A stretch of 64,000 nt of DNA from Streptococcus sp. 263_SSPC (GTDB taxonomy: Bacteria; Bacillota; Bacilli; Lactobacillales; Aerococcaceae). Every line of letters begins with the position of its first letter. The stretch's first letter is position 1. Positions 47,880 to 56,890 of the stretch are shown one piece after another. The stretch spans positions 1-64,000 of the forward strand of contig NZ_JVNU01000049.1 in the NCBI RefSeq assembly GCF_001071995.1, given 5' to 3'. The position numbers were made by a program, and so were the translations under genes. The notes beneath the pieces were generated by a model, which made no database searches, was not told where the DNA came from, and was given only the letters and a program-made list of their open reading frames with translations.

Positions 47880-47912
47880 TGGATTCTCTTAGTGCGAATT
47901 ACAATAGAAATA

Positions 47913-47949
47913 AAAACCCCTTCTAAGTAATAATCTTAGAAGGGGTTTT
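47913..47949. terminator. Terminator of the LPXTG gene
   Basis: AAAACCCCTTCTAAG (47913-47927) and its complement (47935-47949), a perfect 15-bp stem with T and A flanks. Confidence 0.92.
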
Positions 47950-48020
47950 ACTTTTTAGTGATGCTATCAGTAACTTCGCTATACACCACATTAAGATTAT
48001 CTCGAATCCTTTTCAAGTTA

Positions 48021-48377
48021 CTATAAAACAAGTAATAAGATGAACGTTACAATTGCTAGTCCACCTTGTTTCCAGATAATGCTAATTTGGCTAGTAAGTC
48101 CGCCGTATACTGCTACGACGATGATATTGAAAAGTAAGAATCCGACCAATTCTTTAGAACCAACGATTAATCCAAAGACTAATCCTACGGCAATCATCAA
48201 GTTGTAGACACCTTGATTTTTAAAGAGCGTCGTAATATTGGCATTCTTCAATGTTTCAACACTCATATTGAAGACGCGGCTTGTGGCTTCTGAAGTCGTT
48301 TGGAGTGTTTCCAAGTAGAAAATATACACGAATTCCAGTGCAACGAGGGCCGTTAAAATAGTAATAATGATAGACAT
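48021..48377 (-). CDS. DUF1304 family membrane protein
   Basis: The 118-residue protein is almost entirely hydrophobic with four membrane helices (about 1-20, 55-75, 80-95, 100-118) and the FYLETLQTTSEATSRVFNMS and NQGVYNLMIAVGLVFGL segments typical of DUF1304. The function of the family is unknown. It is a single gene, divergent from the metal ABC genes. Confidence 0.85.
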   Translation of the reverse strand: MSIIITILTALVALEFVYIFYLETLQTTSEATSRVFNMSVETLKNANITTLFKNQGVYNLMIAVGLVFGLIVGSKELVGFLLFNIIVVAVYGGLTSQISIIWKQGGLAIVTFILLLVL

Positions 48378-48463
48378 TTGTCTTCCTCCTTTTTATTGAA
48401 CAGAAAAGAGTATACTCTGCTACTTTAATAGAAGCGAATGATATGTCTTGAAAGGGCGAAACA

Positions 48464-48492
48464 TTGACGGAGTGCACTCAATATGCTATTCT
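48464..48492 (+). promoter_or_regulatory. Promoter of the metal ABC transporter with palindromic spacer
   Basis: TTGACG (48464-48469), 17 bp, TATTCT (48487-48492). The spacer contains the perfect palindrome GAGTGCACTC (48470-48479). A second palindrome, AGAGTATACTCT, lies at 48407-48418 between the divergent genes. Neither matches the AdcR, Zur or MntR boxes I know. Confidence 0.55.
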
Positions 48493-48539
48493 ATCCATTG
48501 TATAAAAAAGAATCACTACGATTTAGAAAGGAGAAAGGC

Positions 48540-49244
48540 ATGAGTTATATTTCAGTAGAACATCTTTCTTTCTCATATGAACAAGAGACAGTACTTGAAG
48601 ATATTAGCTTTACAGTGGAACCAGGTCAGTTTGTGATTTTGACTGGGGAAAACGGAGCAGCGAAGTCTACTTTAGTAAAAAATATATTAGGACTCTTAAC
48701 ACCAAAGAGTGGGAAAGCCACGATTGCAAAGAAAAATAGCAATGGCGAGAAGTTATCGATTGGATACGCTCCGCAACAGATTTCTTCTTTTAATGTAGGG
48801 TTCCCATCAAACGTGTATGAACTTGTGGCGTCAGGTCGTTACCAACAAGGTCGCTGGTTCAAAAAATTAAATGCAGAAGATCATGAACATATCGAACGCT
48901 CTCTCAAATCCGTAGGGATGTGGGATCAACGTAATAAACGTATCGGAGATTTATCAGGAGGGCAAAAACAACGCATCTGTTTAGCAAGAATTTTTGCGAC
49001 AGACCCAGATTTATTCGTCCTCGATGAACCGACTGCCGGTATGGATAAAGCGTCGCGCGAGAGATTCTATCATTTATTACACCATGCATGCGCTCATCAC
49101 GGGAAAGCCATTTTAATGGTAACTCATGAGGAAGAAGCGCTTGAGCAATACGTGGATAAACATATCCATCTGCAACGAAAGGAGGATTCTCCATGGAGAT
49201 GTTTTTCTATGGTTTCATGCAAAGAGCATTCATCTCAGGAATAG
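48540..49244 (+). CDS. Zinc/manganese-type ABC transporter ATP-binding protein (AdcC-like)
   Basis: The 234-residue ATPase has Walker [13 protein letters not shown], signature [15 protein letters not shown] and Walker [13 protein letters not shown]. The Ala-Ala form of Walker A is typical of AdcC/ZnuC zinc importers in Lactobacillales. I start at the ATG at 48540 with AAAGGAG upstream. It overlaps the permease gene by 52 bp. No AdcR regulator or substrate-binding lipoprotein is adjacent. Confidence 0.88.
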   Translation: MSYISVEHLSFSYEQETVLEDISFTVEPGQFVILTGENGAAKSTLVKNILGLLTPKSGKATIAKKNSNGEKLSIGYAPQQISSFNVGFPSNVYELVASGRYQQGRWFKKLNAEDHEHIERSLKSVGMWDQRNKRIGDLSGGQKQRICLARIFATDPDLFVLDEPTAGMDKASRERFYHLLHHACAHHGKAILMVTHEEEALEQYVDKHIHLQRKEDSPWRCFSMVSCKEHSSQE

Positions 49245-50002
49245 CGATGGCTTTTATCACGCCAATTCTTGGATTGTTCTTAATTCTTAGAAGACAGTCA
49301 CTGATGGCCGACACCTTGTCGCACGTATCCCTTGTTGGGGTAGCGCTAGGATTTCTTTTGGGGATGAATCCAACACTCACAACGCTGATTGTGGTAATTA
49401 TCGCAGCAGTTTTCATCGAAGCGATTGGAAAATACTTTAGAGGATATTCTGAAATTACCGTTGCGATTCTCATGTCGGGAGGAATGGCGATTGCCCTCAT
49501 CCTGATGAATATGCAAAAAGGACGTTCAACGCTAAGTGTGGACCAGTTCTTATTCGGGTCAATCGTGACGATTACAAATGAGCAAATGTGGATTATGATT
49601 CTACTAGCAGTTGTTGTAGTGGGGTTATACGTGATTTTCCGTAAACCACTATATGTATTATCATTTGATGAAGATACAGCGATGACAGCGGGATTACCCG
49701 TTCGCTTGATGACAAATCTCTTTACGATTATCACAGGGGTTGTGATTGCAGTGATGATGCCAATCGCAGGGTCACTTCTAGTGTCAGCCGTTATTGTATT
49801 GCCAGCATCGATTGCGCTTCGAGTGAGCAGTAAGTTTAATGGCGTGATTATCGGCGGAATTATCATCAGTCTGATTGGATTCTTTGCAGGACTTTCAGCT
49901 TCCTATATTTACGAAGCACCTCCGGGAGCTGCGATTACATGTGTGTTCCTTGTAATCTTATTTATCTCATTTATCGTGAGTGCCTTCCGTAAAAAAGCAT
50001 AA
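49193..50002 (+). CDS. Zinc/manganese-type ABC transporter permease (AdcB-like)
   Basis: The 269-residue protein has about eight membrane helices, with the ABC-3 family segments [20 protein letters not shown] and [14 protein letters not shown]. It forms the channel with the ATPase encoded just upstream. The start is the ATG at 49193 with AAAGGAGG before it, inside the ATPase gene. A terminator follows. Confidence 0.9.
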   Translation: MEMFFYGFMQRAFISGIAMAFITPILGLFLILRRQSLMADTLSHVSLVGVALGFLLGMNPTLTTLIVVIIAAVFIEAIGKYFRGYSEITVAILMSGGMAIALILMNMQKGRSTLSVDQFLFGSIVTITNEQMWIMILLAVVVVGLYVIFRKPLYVLSFDEDTAMTAGLPVRLMTNLFTIITGVVIAVMMPIAGSLLVSAVIVLPASIALRVSSKFNGVIIGGIIISLIGFFAGLSASYIYEAPPGAAITCVFLVILFISFIVSAFRKKA

Positions 50003-50007
50003 TGAAC

Positions 50008-50039
50008 AAAGCTTACCATTTATTTGGTAGGCTTTTTTT
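50008..50039 (+). terminator. Terminator of the metal ABC operon
   Basis: AAAGCTTACCA and TGGTAGGCTTT form the stem, followed by T. Confidence 0.88.
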
Positions 50040-50111
50040 GTGGAATCAGTTTGACGAAAATGATGAGAGGGCGTATAGTAACTTTCATAAGATTATTTGG
50101 AGGACAAGCAT

Positions 50112-51050
50112 GTGATTATACAGGCGTTATCGAGTATGGTGACGATACTTGCGGTCATCGCGCTCGGCTATCTCTTGCAGGCCAAGGGATGGTTTAAGGA
50201 AGGATTCAGCAAGAGCATTGCGGATTTGATTTTGAAGATTGCTTTGCCAGCGTCCATCTTTGTTTCAGTATTAAAATTTATTACAAAAGAACAACTCGTG
50301 AGTTTCTTTGGAGCGAGCCTTTATCCATTGATTGCGGTGATTTTAGGCTACATCGTGGCATGGGGTGCAGTTATCGTATTCAAAGTTCCAGTTGGAAGAC
50401 GCGGAGTCATGCTCAATACATTCGTGAATGCGAACACAGTTTTTATGGGGCTGCCGCTCAATCTTTCTCTTTTTGGAGAAGAAGCGATGCCGTACTTCCT
50501 GGTTTACTACGTCATTAATACATTGTCGATTTTTACTGTGGGAACTTATGTCGTAGCGATTGACCGTCCTGATGGAACCAAAAACAAAGGAATCGAGTGG
50601 AAGAGCCTTTGTTCGCCCCCGCTTATTGCGTTCTTGGTGGCGTTAGCAGTTGTGGCACTTGGAATTCCAGTTCCATCATTTGCACAAAATTCCATTAGTA
50701 TAGTAGGAAGTTTAGTAACGCCATTGTCGCTTATGTATATCGGGATTAACCTTCAACAAAGTGGTCTTGGAACGTTGCGAATCGACCGCGATACATTCCT
50801 CGCATTAGCAGGGCGCTTTATTATTTTCCCAATGTTAATGGTATTGGTGTTACTTGTTGGAGGAGCGGATAATCCCTTATTAAAAGAAACCTTTATCATT
50901 CAATCGACCATTCCAACGCTTGTGATTATGCCAATTTTAGCATCAGAAGCTAAAGGAGATGTCGATTTTGCGACGAATGTGGTGACGATGACAACTATTG
51001 CTTACTTAGCAGTATTGCCATTGTGGTCGTTATTTCTATTTCTAATTTAA
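50112..51050 (+). CDS. AEC family (auxin efflux carrier-type) transporter
   Basis: The 312-residue protein has about ten membrane helices. Family segments are ILKIALPASIFVSVLKFI, NTFVNANTVFMGLPLNLSLF and TPLSLMYIGINLQ. Bacterial members move malate and similar acids; the substrate here is unknown. GGAGG (50099-50103) is 8 bp before a GTG at 50112, which I take as the start. A TTG at 50097 overlaps that site. Confidence 0.87.
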   Translation: MIIQALSSMVTILAVIALGYLLQAKGWFKEGFSKSIADLILKIALPASIFVSVLKFITKEQLVSFFGASLYPLIAVILGYIVAWGAVIVFKVPVGRRGVMLNTFVNANTVFMGLPLNLSLFGEEAMPYFLVYYVINTLSIFTVGTYVVAIDRPDGTKNKGIEWKSLCSPPLIAFLVALAVVALGIPVPSFAQNSISIVGSLVTPLSLMYIGINLQQSGLGTLRIDRDTFLALAGRFIIFPMLMVLVLLVGGADNPLLKETFIIQSTIPTLVIMPILASEAKGDVDFATNVVTMTTIAYLAVLPLWSLFLFLI

Positions 51051-51051
51051 C

Positions 51052-51075
51052 GCAATTACCATATATGGTAATTGC
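51052..51075. repeat. 24-bp perfect palindrome after the AEC gene
   Basis: GCAATTACCATA followed by its exact complement, starting 2 bp after the stop codon. It lies in front of a normal terminator and has no T-run itself. Confidence 0.7.
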
Positions 51076-51087
51076 AGCATACACAAA

Positions 51088-51123
51088 AAAGCGAAGAACC
51101 AATTTGGCTCTTCGCTTTATTTC
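51088..51123. terminator. Bidirectional terminator between AEC gene and purR
   Basis: AAAGCGAAGAACC and GGCTCTTCGCTTT with a 5-nt loop, one mismatch, with A and T tails. Confidence 0.9.
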
Positions 51124-51131
51124 ATTTTATC

Positions 51132-51959
51132 TTATAAAAATTCATGCTTATCAAAGAAGTTACCAAGTTCTGCTTTGATTGTTTGTGCTTCAGTATCAAT
51201 CTCTGTAATCTTGATGATTGAAGAGTAGTCTGTTACGTTGTGGTTTGAAACCCCTGATTCACAGAATACAACCGCACCCGCTGTTGTTGAATCAAACTCT
51301 TGGATAAGGCTACGCATACCGTTAATGGTACCGCCAGCTTTTAAGAAGTCGTCGACGATTAATACATTTGATCCACTAGCTAATGTACGTTTTGATAATT
51401 CCATTTTCTCAACGCGAGAAGAAGAACCTGAAACGTAGTTAATACTTACAGTAGAACCTTCCGTAATTTTTGAATCACGACGTACGATAACGAATGGTAC
51501 GTTTAAGTAGTTAGCAACTGTTTGTGCGATAGGCACCCCTTTTGTTGCAACAGTCATAACAGCATCAATTTTCTTATCTTCGTAAGCAGACGCAATCATT
51601 TTCCCTAAATCATGTAATACATCTGGTTTTGCAAGTAAATCAGAAAGATAAATATATCCCCCTGGCAATAGACGGCTTGCATCGTTCATTTGCTCTCTTA
51701 GTTTTTCCGCAGCAGCTAATGCTTGTTCGCGTTTGATTTTCGGAACAAAAATCACGCCCCCTGCAGCACCTGGCACTGTGCGAATAATCCCTACACCTTG
51801 CTTTTCAAAAGTCTTCTTGATGATAGCAATATCCTCACTAATAGAAGATTTTGCGGACTGATACAACGCTGTAAATGTTGTTAATGAGATTAACGTATGT
51901 GGGTTATCTAATAGACGTTGTGTCATATCGATTAAACGTTCACTTCTTTTTAATTTCAT
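51132..51959 (-). CDS. purR: Purine operon repressor PurR (Bacillus type)
   Basis: The 275-residue protein has an N-terminal winged helix (KLKRSERLIDMTQRLLDNPH) and a C-terminal phosphoribosyltransferase-like domain with the PRPP motif VLIVDDFLKAGGTI. It represses purine genes when PRPP is low; in lactococci the homologue activates. TAATATTCGGGAAAA (52038-52052), about 80 bp upstream, resembles a PurBox on the complementary strand. purA in this window lacks such a box. Confidence 0.95.
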   Translation of the reverse strand: MKLKRSERLIDMTQRLLDNPHTLISLTTFTALYQSAKSSISEDIAIIKKTFEKQGVGIIRTVPGAAGGVIFVPKIKREQALAAAEKLREQMNDASRLLPGGYIYLSDLLAKPDVLHDLGKMIASAYEDKKIDAVMTVATKGVPIAQTVANYLNVPFVIVRRDSKITEGSTVSINYVSGSSSRVEKMELSKRTLASGSNVLIVDDFLKAGGTINGMRSLIQEFDSTTAGAVVFCESGVSNHNVTDYSSIIKITEIDTEAQTIKAELGNFFDKHEFL

Positions 51960-52163
51960 TGCCTCGTCCTCCTTTTTTTGTTTAAGACACTATTATAGTA
52001 TACACAAAAGTACGGAAATTACAATTTTTTAAACCTGTAATATTCGGGAAAACAGCAAATAAAACCTTGAAAATCAAAAGAATGTTCCTAATTTTATTAA
52101 GAAAAGCTAAAAATTAGTCTTCTTTCAGGAAATCTACGTCACTATTCCTAAAAATAATAAAGA

Positions 52164-52189
52164 AAAACGAGCCTCATTAGGCTCGTTTT
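52164..52189 (-). terminator. Terminator of the Cof-ASCH unit
   Basis: AAAACGAGCC (52164-52173) and GGCTCGTTTT (52180-52189), directly after the ASCH stop codon. Confidence 0.9.
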
Positions 52190-52190
52190 G

Positions 52191-52535
52191 TTATATACGT
52201 TTGAGTTCGATACCGACAACGCCATATTGTGCTTGTTTTTCCTTCGAATAGTAAGTCAACATATCATCGGGATGTGCGTTCTCCACGTCATGTGGAGTAT
52301 ACCCACATTGTAGTAGCGGAAGTTTTTCATACAGTTCTCTAAAGTCTTTAAAGACATGCAACTGAATCACTTCGCACAGTGTTGTTTGCGAAGCATCTTC
52401 GGTATTGGTAAATCGAATGTGATCTCCAATGTGAATCGATTGGCGTTTTTCATCGTAGAGACGAAGTTCAATCGTTTTTTGACCAGAAGCAATGGAAGCG
52501 TACGGTTTTGGGAAAAGAGTCATCTCATGACGCAT
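52191..52535 (-). CDS. ASCH domain protein
   Basis: The 114-residue protein fits the ASCH (PUA-like) fold: FPKPYASIASGQKTIELRLY is the family's opening with the GxKxxExR motif, then HIGDHIRFTN. ASCH proteins are predicted RNA-binding regulators; some hydrolyse N4-acetylcytidine. Its ATG lies 2 bp after the Cof gene, so the two are cotranscribed. The usual YqfB-type catalytic set is not clearly visible. Confidence 0.85.
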   Translation of the reverse strand: MRHEMTLFPKPYASIASGQKTIELRLYDEKRQSIHIGDHIRFTNTEDASQTTLCEVIQLHVFKDFRELYEKLPLLQCGYTPHDVENAHPDDMLTYYSKEKQAQYGVVGIELKRI

Positions 52536-52537
52536 GA

Positions 52538-53359
52538 CTAGTTCTCCTTGTTTAGTACGAATTTTTCAACTGCCACAGCAACGCCATCTTCATCGTTCGT
52601 TGTGGTCACGAAGTTGGCGATTTCTTTAATCGAATCAATCGCATTTCCCATCGCAACGCCAAGACCAGCGTATTCAATCATGTCACGGTCGTTCTCGTGG
52701 TCGCCAAGACACATCACTTCATCGCGTGTAAGGCCAAGTTTATCGGCTAGATGATGCACGGCTTTTCCTTTGCTCGCTTCAGGGTGAATCACTTCGAGGT
52801 AGAAACCTGCGCTACGGAAGATGTTGTAACGGCTCTTGAAGTCGTCAGAAAGATTTGGAATTAATTCTTCTAGCACTTCAGGTTCATCCACAAACATGAT
52901 TTTGACGAATTCTTTGTCCGTTGGAATGTCTTTGTATAATTGGTGCACGATTGGCATTCCTACAAGTTCACTTTCATGAATCGAGTATTTGCCGACTGTT
53001 TCTGTTGGAACGTAAATCGCTTCTTCGTCGATGGCGTGATAGTGCACATTGTATTTTGTAGCGTAGTTGTTCACGCGCTCTAAATCATCATGTGTCATTG
53101 AGAAACGCACGAGTGCTTTTTTCGAACCCGTTTGTTGTACCAAAGTTCCATTGTAAGTCACGACATAGTCATGGTCGTTTACTAAGTCAAGTTCTTGAAG
53201 CAATCCTTCTACACCAGGATATGGGCGTCCTGTACAAAGAACCACATAGACTCCTTGTGCGCTTGCAGCGTTTAAAGCAGCCTTTACTCGTGGTGTGATT
53301 TCGCGTTTTGAATTGATAAGTGTGCCGTCGATATCGATGGCGATTAATTTGATAGCCAT
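52538..53359 (-). CDS. Cof-type HAD-family phosphatase
   Basis: The 273-residue protein has HAD motif I AIDIDGTLINSK (DxD), motif II VVLCTGRPYPG, and motifs III-IV with KGKAVHHL and MCLGDHENDRDMIE. Cof-type enzymes dephosphorylate sugar phosphates, flavin mononucleotide or pyridoxal phosphate; the substrate is not evident. I start at the ATG at 53359 (MAIKLIAIDIDGT) with AAGGAGG upstream; an earlier TTG gives an unlikely extension. Confidence 0.92.
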   Translation of the reverse strand: MAIKLIAIDIDGTLINSKREITPRVKAALNAASAQGVYVVLCTGRPYPGVEGLLQELDLVNDHDYVVTYNGTLVQQTGSKKALVRFSMTHDDLERVNNYATKYNVHYHAIDEEAIYVPTETVGKYSIHESELVGMPIVHQLYKDIPTDKEFVKIMFVDEPEVLEELIPNLSDDFKSRYNIFRSAGFYLEVIHPEASKGKAVHHLADKLGLTRDEVMCLGDHENDRDMIEYAGLGVAMGNAIDSIKEIANFVTTTNDEDGVAVAVEKFVLNKEN

Positions 53360-53502
53360 AGTTCCTCCTTGAAAATTGTTGAATAGCGTTAAGTAGTGTT
53401 TTGAGCTGGATAATTGGACGTCTTTTAAATAAGAATCTGAGCAAAAATACAATGCTTAATTAACCATTACGGAAATCTTTCGGAGAGCTCCGTAAAATAT
53501 GG

Positions 53503-53538
53503 AAAACACAATATACCTTATAAGGTATATTGTGTTTT
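53503..53538. terminator. 36-bp perfect palindrome, terminator-like
   Basis: AAAACACAATATACCTTA is followed directly by its exact complement, with further T on the right (plus strand). It stands between the HD-domain gene and the Cof gene. It can act as a terminator, but the length and perfection also suit a cruciform. A smaller dyad TTACGGA/TCCGTAA lies at 53467-53495. Confidence 0.7.
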
Positions 53539-53572
53539 TTTATTTATAAAAAGTAATTGGTAGATGATGCTC

Positions 53573-53702
53573 ACATCCTGTGTAGTTGAACTCGGGCTCA
53601 CAGGACTGACGTCCACTTCCCGAAACGTACGCAGAACGTTACACGTTCCTTCCGTCGTTTCGGTCCAGTGATTCAGTCCTGAGCGTTCGCCCTCGTATCC
53701 TG
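53573..53702. repeat. Nested cruciform-forming sequence after the HD-domain gene
   Basis: Several nested arms are visible: GGGC/GCCC (53594-53597 and 53689-53692), CAGGACTGA/TCAGTCCTG (53601-53609 and 53673-53681), CACT/AGTG (53614-53617 and 53667-53670), CCGAAACG/CGTTTCGG (53620-53627 and 53656-53663) and GAACGT/ACGTTC (53634-53639 and 53643-53648). A small CACA/TGTG hairpin is at the left end. It starts within a few bases of the stop codon at 53703. It shares no obvious sequence with the elements at 15.2 and 44.9 kb. No T-run follows the arms. Confidence 0.7.
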
Positions 53703-55055
53703 TTATTTCATCTGATTAGAAAACACGTCTAATTGTGCAGCGATATTTTGAAACTCTGCATAGTCGTCCATGAAGAGGCCGTTTTGCATTTCGCCGCTGA
53801 CCATTTCGCGAGGGAAGTAGAGGCGTTCGTCACCACGTACTTTTCCGGAAATGGCATCTACAATCGAACTTACTTGAGACAACTCGACCATATTGCCATT
53901 GCGTTCGACAAGCTCGATTTGCGTTCTTGGTTTAATCGAATCTGGGCGATAGAAATCATATGGTAAGTCGAAACTGTTGTTAATTGCAGTGTAGTACTCT
54001 GGGTCGAATCCAACTTCTTCTACGATTTGTTTCATACGTTCGATTTGAGCGCCATCGTTTGTACGGTTAAATGGCACTGATTTAAACGGACGACGGTTAA
54101 TGAAACGATCGGATAAGTCGCTTAAGATGGCATCTTCTTCTAGTAACCAGTGAGAGAAGTATGTGTTTAACACGCCATCATCGAGACGTAAGTAGTCTTC
54201 CAATGTCCAAGTTCCTTCGAAGAAAGGTTTCAAGAACGTTGCAGAGTGTCTTAATGGATTCGATTCTGAGTTGTAGCAAGCCGCAGCGCGTTTCAATAAG
54301 TGATTTAACACGACTTCCATCCCACGAGAAACTGGGTGGAAATACACTTGCATGTACATTTGATAACGACTCACGATGTAATCTTCCACCGCGTGCATTC
54401 CTGAATAGGTAAATGCAATGCCGCCTTTATATGGACGAATCACACGAAGAATACGCGTAAGGTCGAATGTTCCGTAGTTTACCCCTGTGAAATAAGCGTC
54501 ACGAAGCAAGTAGTCCATACGGTCTGCATCGATTTGGCTTGAAATCAATTGCACCACTTGAGGGTTTGGATGTGTTTTTTGAATCACGCTGGCCACTTCT
54601 TGCGGGAAAGTAGAAGAGACTTTACGTAAAATCTGGTTTACTTCTGTTTCTTCAGACAAGATAATGTCGATGGTGATTTGTTCGTGGTTCGTATCAAAGA
54701 TTTTCTCGAAAGTGTGAGAGTATGGTCCGTGCCCAATATCATGCAAGAGGGCCGCGCAGAGCACAACAAGGCGATTGCTGTCGTCCCATAGGCCATCTCC
54801 TTCTTCTTCTGTTGCGTAATTACGCGCAAAGTTGTCGCAAATACGACGGGCGATTTCATATACTCCTAAAGAGTGAGAGAATCGTGAGTGTTCCGCTGTA
54901 TGGAAAGTATACATCGAAGCTCCGGTTTGTTTGATTCTGCGGAGTCGTTGCATTTCACGACTATTAATTAATTCAAGAATAATTGGATGTTGCACGTGGA
55001 TATAATCGTGTACTGGGTCACGAAATACTTTTTCACGTTTAAATGCTTCAGTCAT
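53703..55055 (-). CDS. HD domain phosphohydrolase (YwfO-like)
   Basis: The 450-residue protein begins with KVFRDPVHDYIHV and has the metal-binding HD set: His in HTAEHSRFSHSLGVYEIAR and HD in LLHDIGHGPYSHTFE, then DADRMDYLLRDA. This is the dGTPase-like HD family seen in YwfO. Related enzymes hydrolyse dNTPs. In Bacillus, ywfO neighbours the lipL gene ywfL, and here too a LipL-like gene lies directly upstream. A cruciform sequence follows its stop. Confidence 0.92.
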   Translation of the reverse strand: MTEAFKREKVFRDPVHDYIHVQHPIILELINSREMQRLRRIKQTGASMYTFHTAEHSRFSHSLGVYEIARRICDNFARNYATEEEGDGLWDDSNRLVVLCAALLHDIGHGPYSHTFEKIFDTNHEQITIDIILSEETEVNQILRKVSSTFPQEVASVIQKTHPNPQVVQLISSQIDADRMDYLLRDAYFTGVNYGTFDLTRILRVIRPYKGGIAFTYSGMHAVEDYIVSRYQMYMQVYFHPVSRGMEVVLNHLLKRAAACYNSESNPLRHSATFLKPFFEGTWTLEDYLRLDDGVLNTYFSHWLLEEDAILSDLSDRFINRRPFKSVPFNRTNDGAQIERMKQIVEEVGFDPEYYTAINNSFDLPYDFYRPDSIKPRTQIELVERNGNMVELSQVSSIVDAISGKVRGDERLYFPREMVSGEMQNGLFMDDYAEFQNIAAQLDVFSNQMK

Positions 55056-55183
55056 GCGTTTGACGCCTTCTTTCGATTAGATTGTGAATTATACTCATAA
55101 GCACTTTCAGTTTATGCTATTTTCGGTAGAAAAGCAAGAGGGGTAACCGTTTAGAATGCTTTTATACCGCGTTTTTTGACGAA

Positions 55184-56008
55184 TTATTGTCGTTTCACAA
55201 AACGCTCGAGTGCTTTTTGGAAATCTGGAGTGTGAAGAAAGTCTGTTTCGTTCTCTTCCAGCGTGCATCCAAGCTTCGTTAATGCCTGCAAGACGCGGAC
55301 TTGAACGTCTTCAATCGTGAGGTCGATTCCAAGCGCGTCGCTAATATTCCACATGCTATCAGCGTTGACTTCTGGGAAATGCCATTTCGTTTCTTCGCCT
55401 TGAAGTGCGTGGTCATAGAAATCACGAACAACACGGCCACGACGGTTTTGGTCACCGTAGACACTGAGGTAAATCGAAACACAGACAACATCTTTCAATC
55501 GGCGTTGTGCAATCCCGGCAATTTTACGCTTTTGAATGCTTAAGTCATAGTCTCCTGGGCAGTAGGAGTCTGCCACTTCAAAAGCTTGAATCCCACCAAG
55601 GACCGCTGCTTCTGGGAAAGTCTCTTGGATGAGTTGTTGCATCCATTCGTAGGCTTCGTTAATCGTAGGCATTTGTTTATTTTTAAAGAGAAGGCTGATG
55701 TTTAAGATGCCTTCGTTACTCACAACGGCCAGTCCACCTGCTTGGCGCACAACTGGCGTAAAACCATGAGTACGCAGTCTTTCAAGTCCTTGTTCCAGAT
55801 AAGGCACTTTTGTATCGGTCATCCCAAGAATCACGATATCTTCAAGCGTCCAGAAGTGAACGAACGGGCCATCTTCTTCCTTTGTCAGATGACGAATCAG
55901 CGTCTCATCGAGCGCAAATGGCGTTAGCATCTCTTCTAGTTTTTCAGTTTTTGGAATTTGCGAGGCAACCAATTGGATGGTTTGCTGCTGAATAGGTGAT
56001 TGAGTCAT
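55184..56008 (-). CDS. LipL/LplA-family octanoyl or lipoyl transferase
   Basis: The 274-residue protein belongs to the biotin/lipoate A/B ligase family: VRQAGGLAVVSNEGILNISLL is the core and SYCPGDYDLSIQKRKIAGIAQRR follows. A Cys in the YCPG motif (about residue 150) matches the catalytic Cys of LipL, the octanoyl-[GcvH] to E2 amidotransferase, so I favour a LipL-type acyl transfer role over a simple lipoate ligase. An HD-domain gene follows, as in the Bacillus ywfL-ywfO neighbourhood. Substrate is inferred. Confidence 0.85.
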   Translation of the reverse strand: MTQSPIQQQTIQLVASQIPKTEKLEEMLTPFALDETLIRHLTKEEDGPFVHFWTLEDIVILGMTDTKVPYLEQGLERLRTHGFTPVVRQAGGLAVVSNEGILNISLLFKNKQMPTINEAYEWMQQLIQETFPEAAVLGGIQAFEVADSYCPGDYDLSIQKRKIAGIAQRRLKDVVCVSIYLSVYGDQNRRGRVVRDFYDHALQGEETKWHFPEVNADSMWNISDALGIDLTIEDVQVRVLQALTKLGCTLEENETDFLHTPDFQKALERFVKRQ

Positions 56009-56197
56009 ACGATTCTCCTTTAGAGTTCTTCGTGTTTCATTATAACAAAAGTTCGCGTGACGGTCGTGTTAGAGGCCGTTTTTAAGCTATTTCTTAGGAA
56101 TTTATTAAGTAAACATCAAGAATCGTAAAAATTACTAGCAAAAAACTTATATTTTTAATACGATAAGGTAGAAAAAGAATGAAAAGAGGGAATGCTC

Positions 56198-56890
56198 ATG
56201 AAAATTTTAGTAGTAGATGATGATCGCGAAATCGTTGAATTATTGACGATTTACTTAAAGAACGAAAATTATGAAATTGTAAAAGCCTATGACGGGAAAC
56301 AAGCCCTTGAAAAATTAAAAATGTATCCAGATATCGATATGATTATTTTGGACATTATGATGCCTCGCTTAGACGGAATCTCAGTGGTGCATGAAGTGCG
56401 CAAAGAAAATGCACAATTGCCAATTCTATTATTAAGTGCGAAATCAACAGATATTGATAAAATCCAAGGCTTAACAAATGGTGCCGACGACTACGTTACA
56501 AAACCATTTAACCCACTTGAAGTCATTGCGCGTGTGAAATCATTATTACGCCGCTCAACGATTACTCAAGAAGGCCCAGCTAACGAAGAAATTACCATCG
56601 GACCTTTAACGATTAAGAAAGAGTCTCACCAAGTGACAACAACGGATGGTACTGAAATTCAATTAACAGTATTAGAATTCGGAATTCTATACTTACTTGC
56701 AAGCCATCCAAACCGCGTATTTAGTGCAGATGAAATCTTTGAAACGGTATGGCAACAAGAAAGTATCGTTTCAACGAAAACAGTTATGGTACACGTAAGC
56801 CACCTTCGCGACAAGATTGCCGAAGCGACTGGCGGAGAAAAAGTCATTGAAACAGTATGGGGAGTAGGCTACAAGATTGAAGACAAATAA
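56198..56890 (+). CDS. OmpR-family response regulator (VanR-like)
   Basis: The 230-residue protein has a receiver domain with Asp52 (IILDIMMPRLDG) and Lys in VTKPFN, followed by an OmpR-type winged helix (KTVMVHVSHLRDKIAEA). I start at the ATG at 56198, 7 bp after AGAGGG; another ATG at 56192 is too close to that site. It overlaps the kinase gene by 14 bp. The best guess by sequence is the VanR/VncR-like group, but no resistance genes are present. Confidence 0.9.
   Translation: MKILVVDDDREIVELLTIYLKNENYEIVKAYDGKQALEKLKMYPDIDMIILDIMMPRLDGISVVHEVRKENAQLPILLLSAKSTDIDKIQGLTNGADDYVTKPFNPLEVIARVKSLLRRSTITQEGPANEEITIGPLTIKKESHQVTTTDGTEIQLTVLEFGILYLLASHPNRVFSADEIFETVWQQESIVSTKTVMVHVSHLRDKIAEATGGEKVIETVWGVGYKIEDK

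Noticed and set aside
49207-49866. 219-codon frame antisense to the AdcB-like permease
   Set aside because: It is the mirror of a strongly hydrophobic gene with clear family motifs; it has no ribosome site or recognisable domain.
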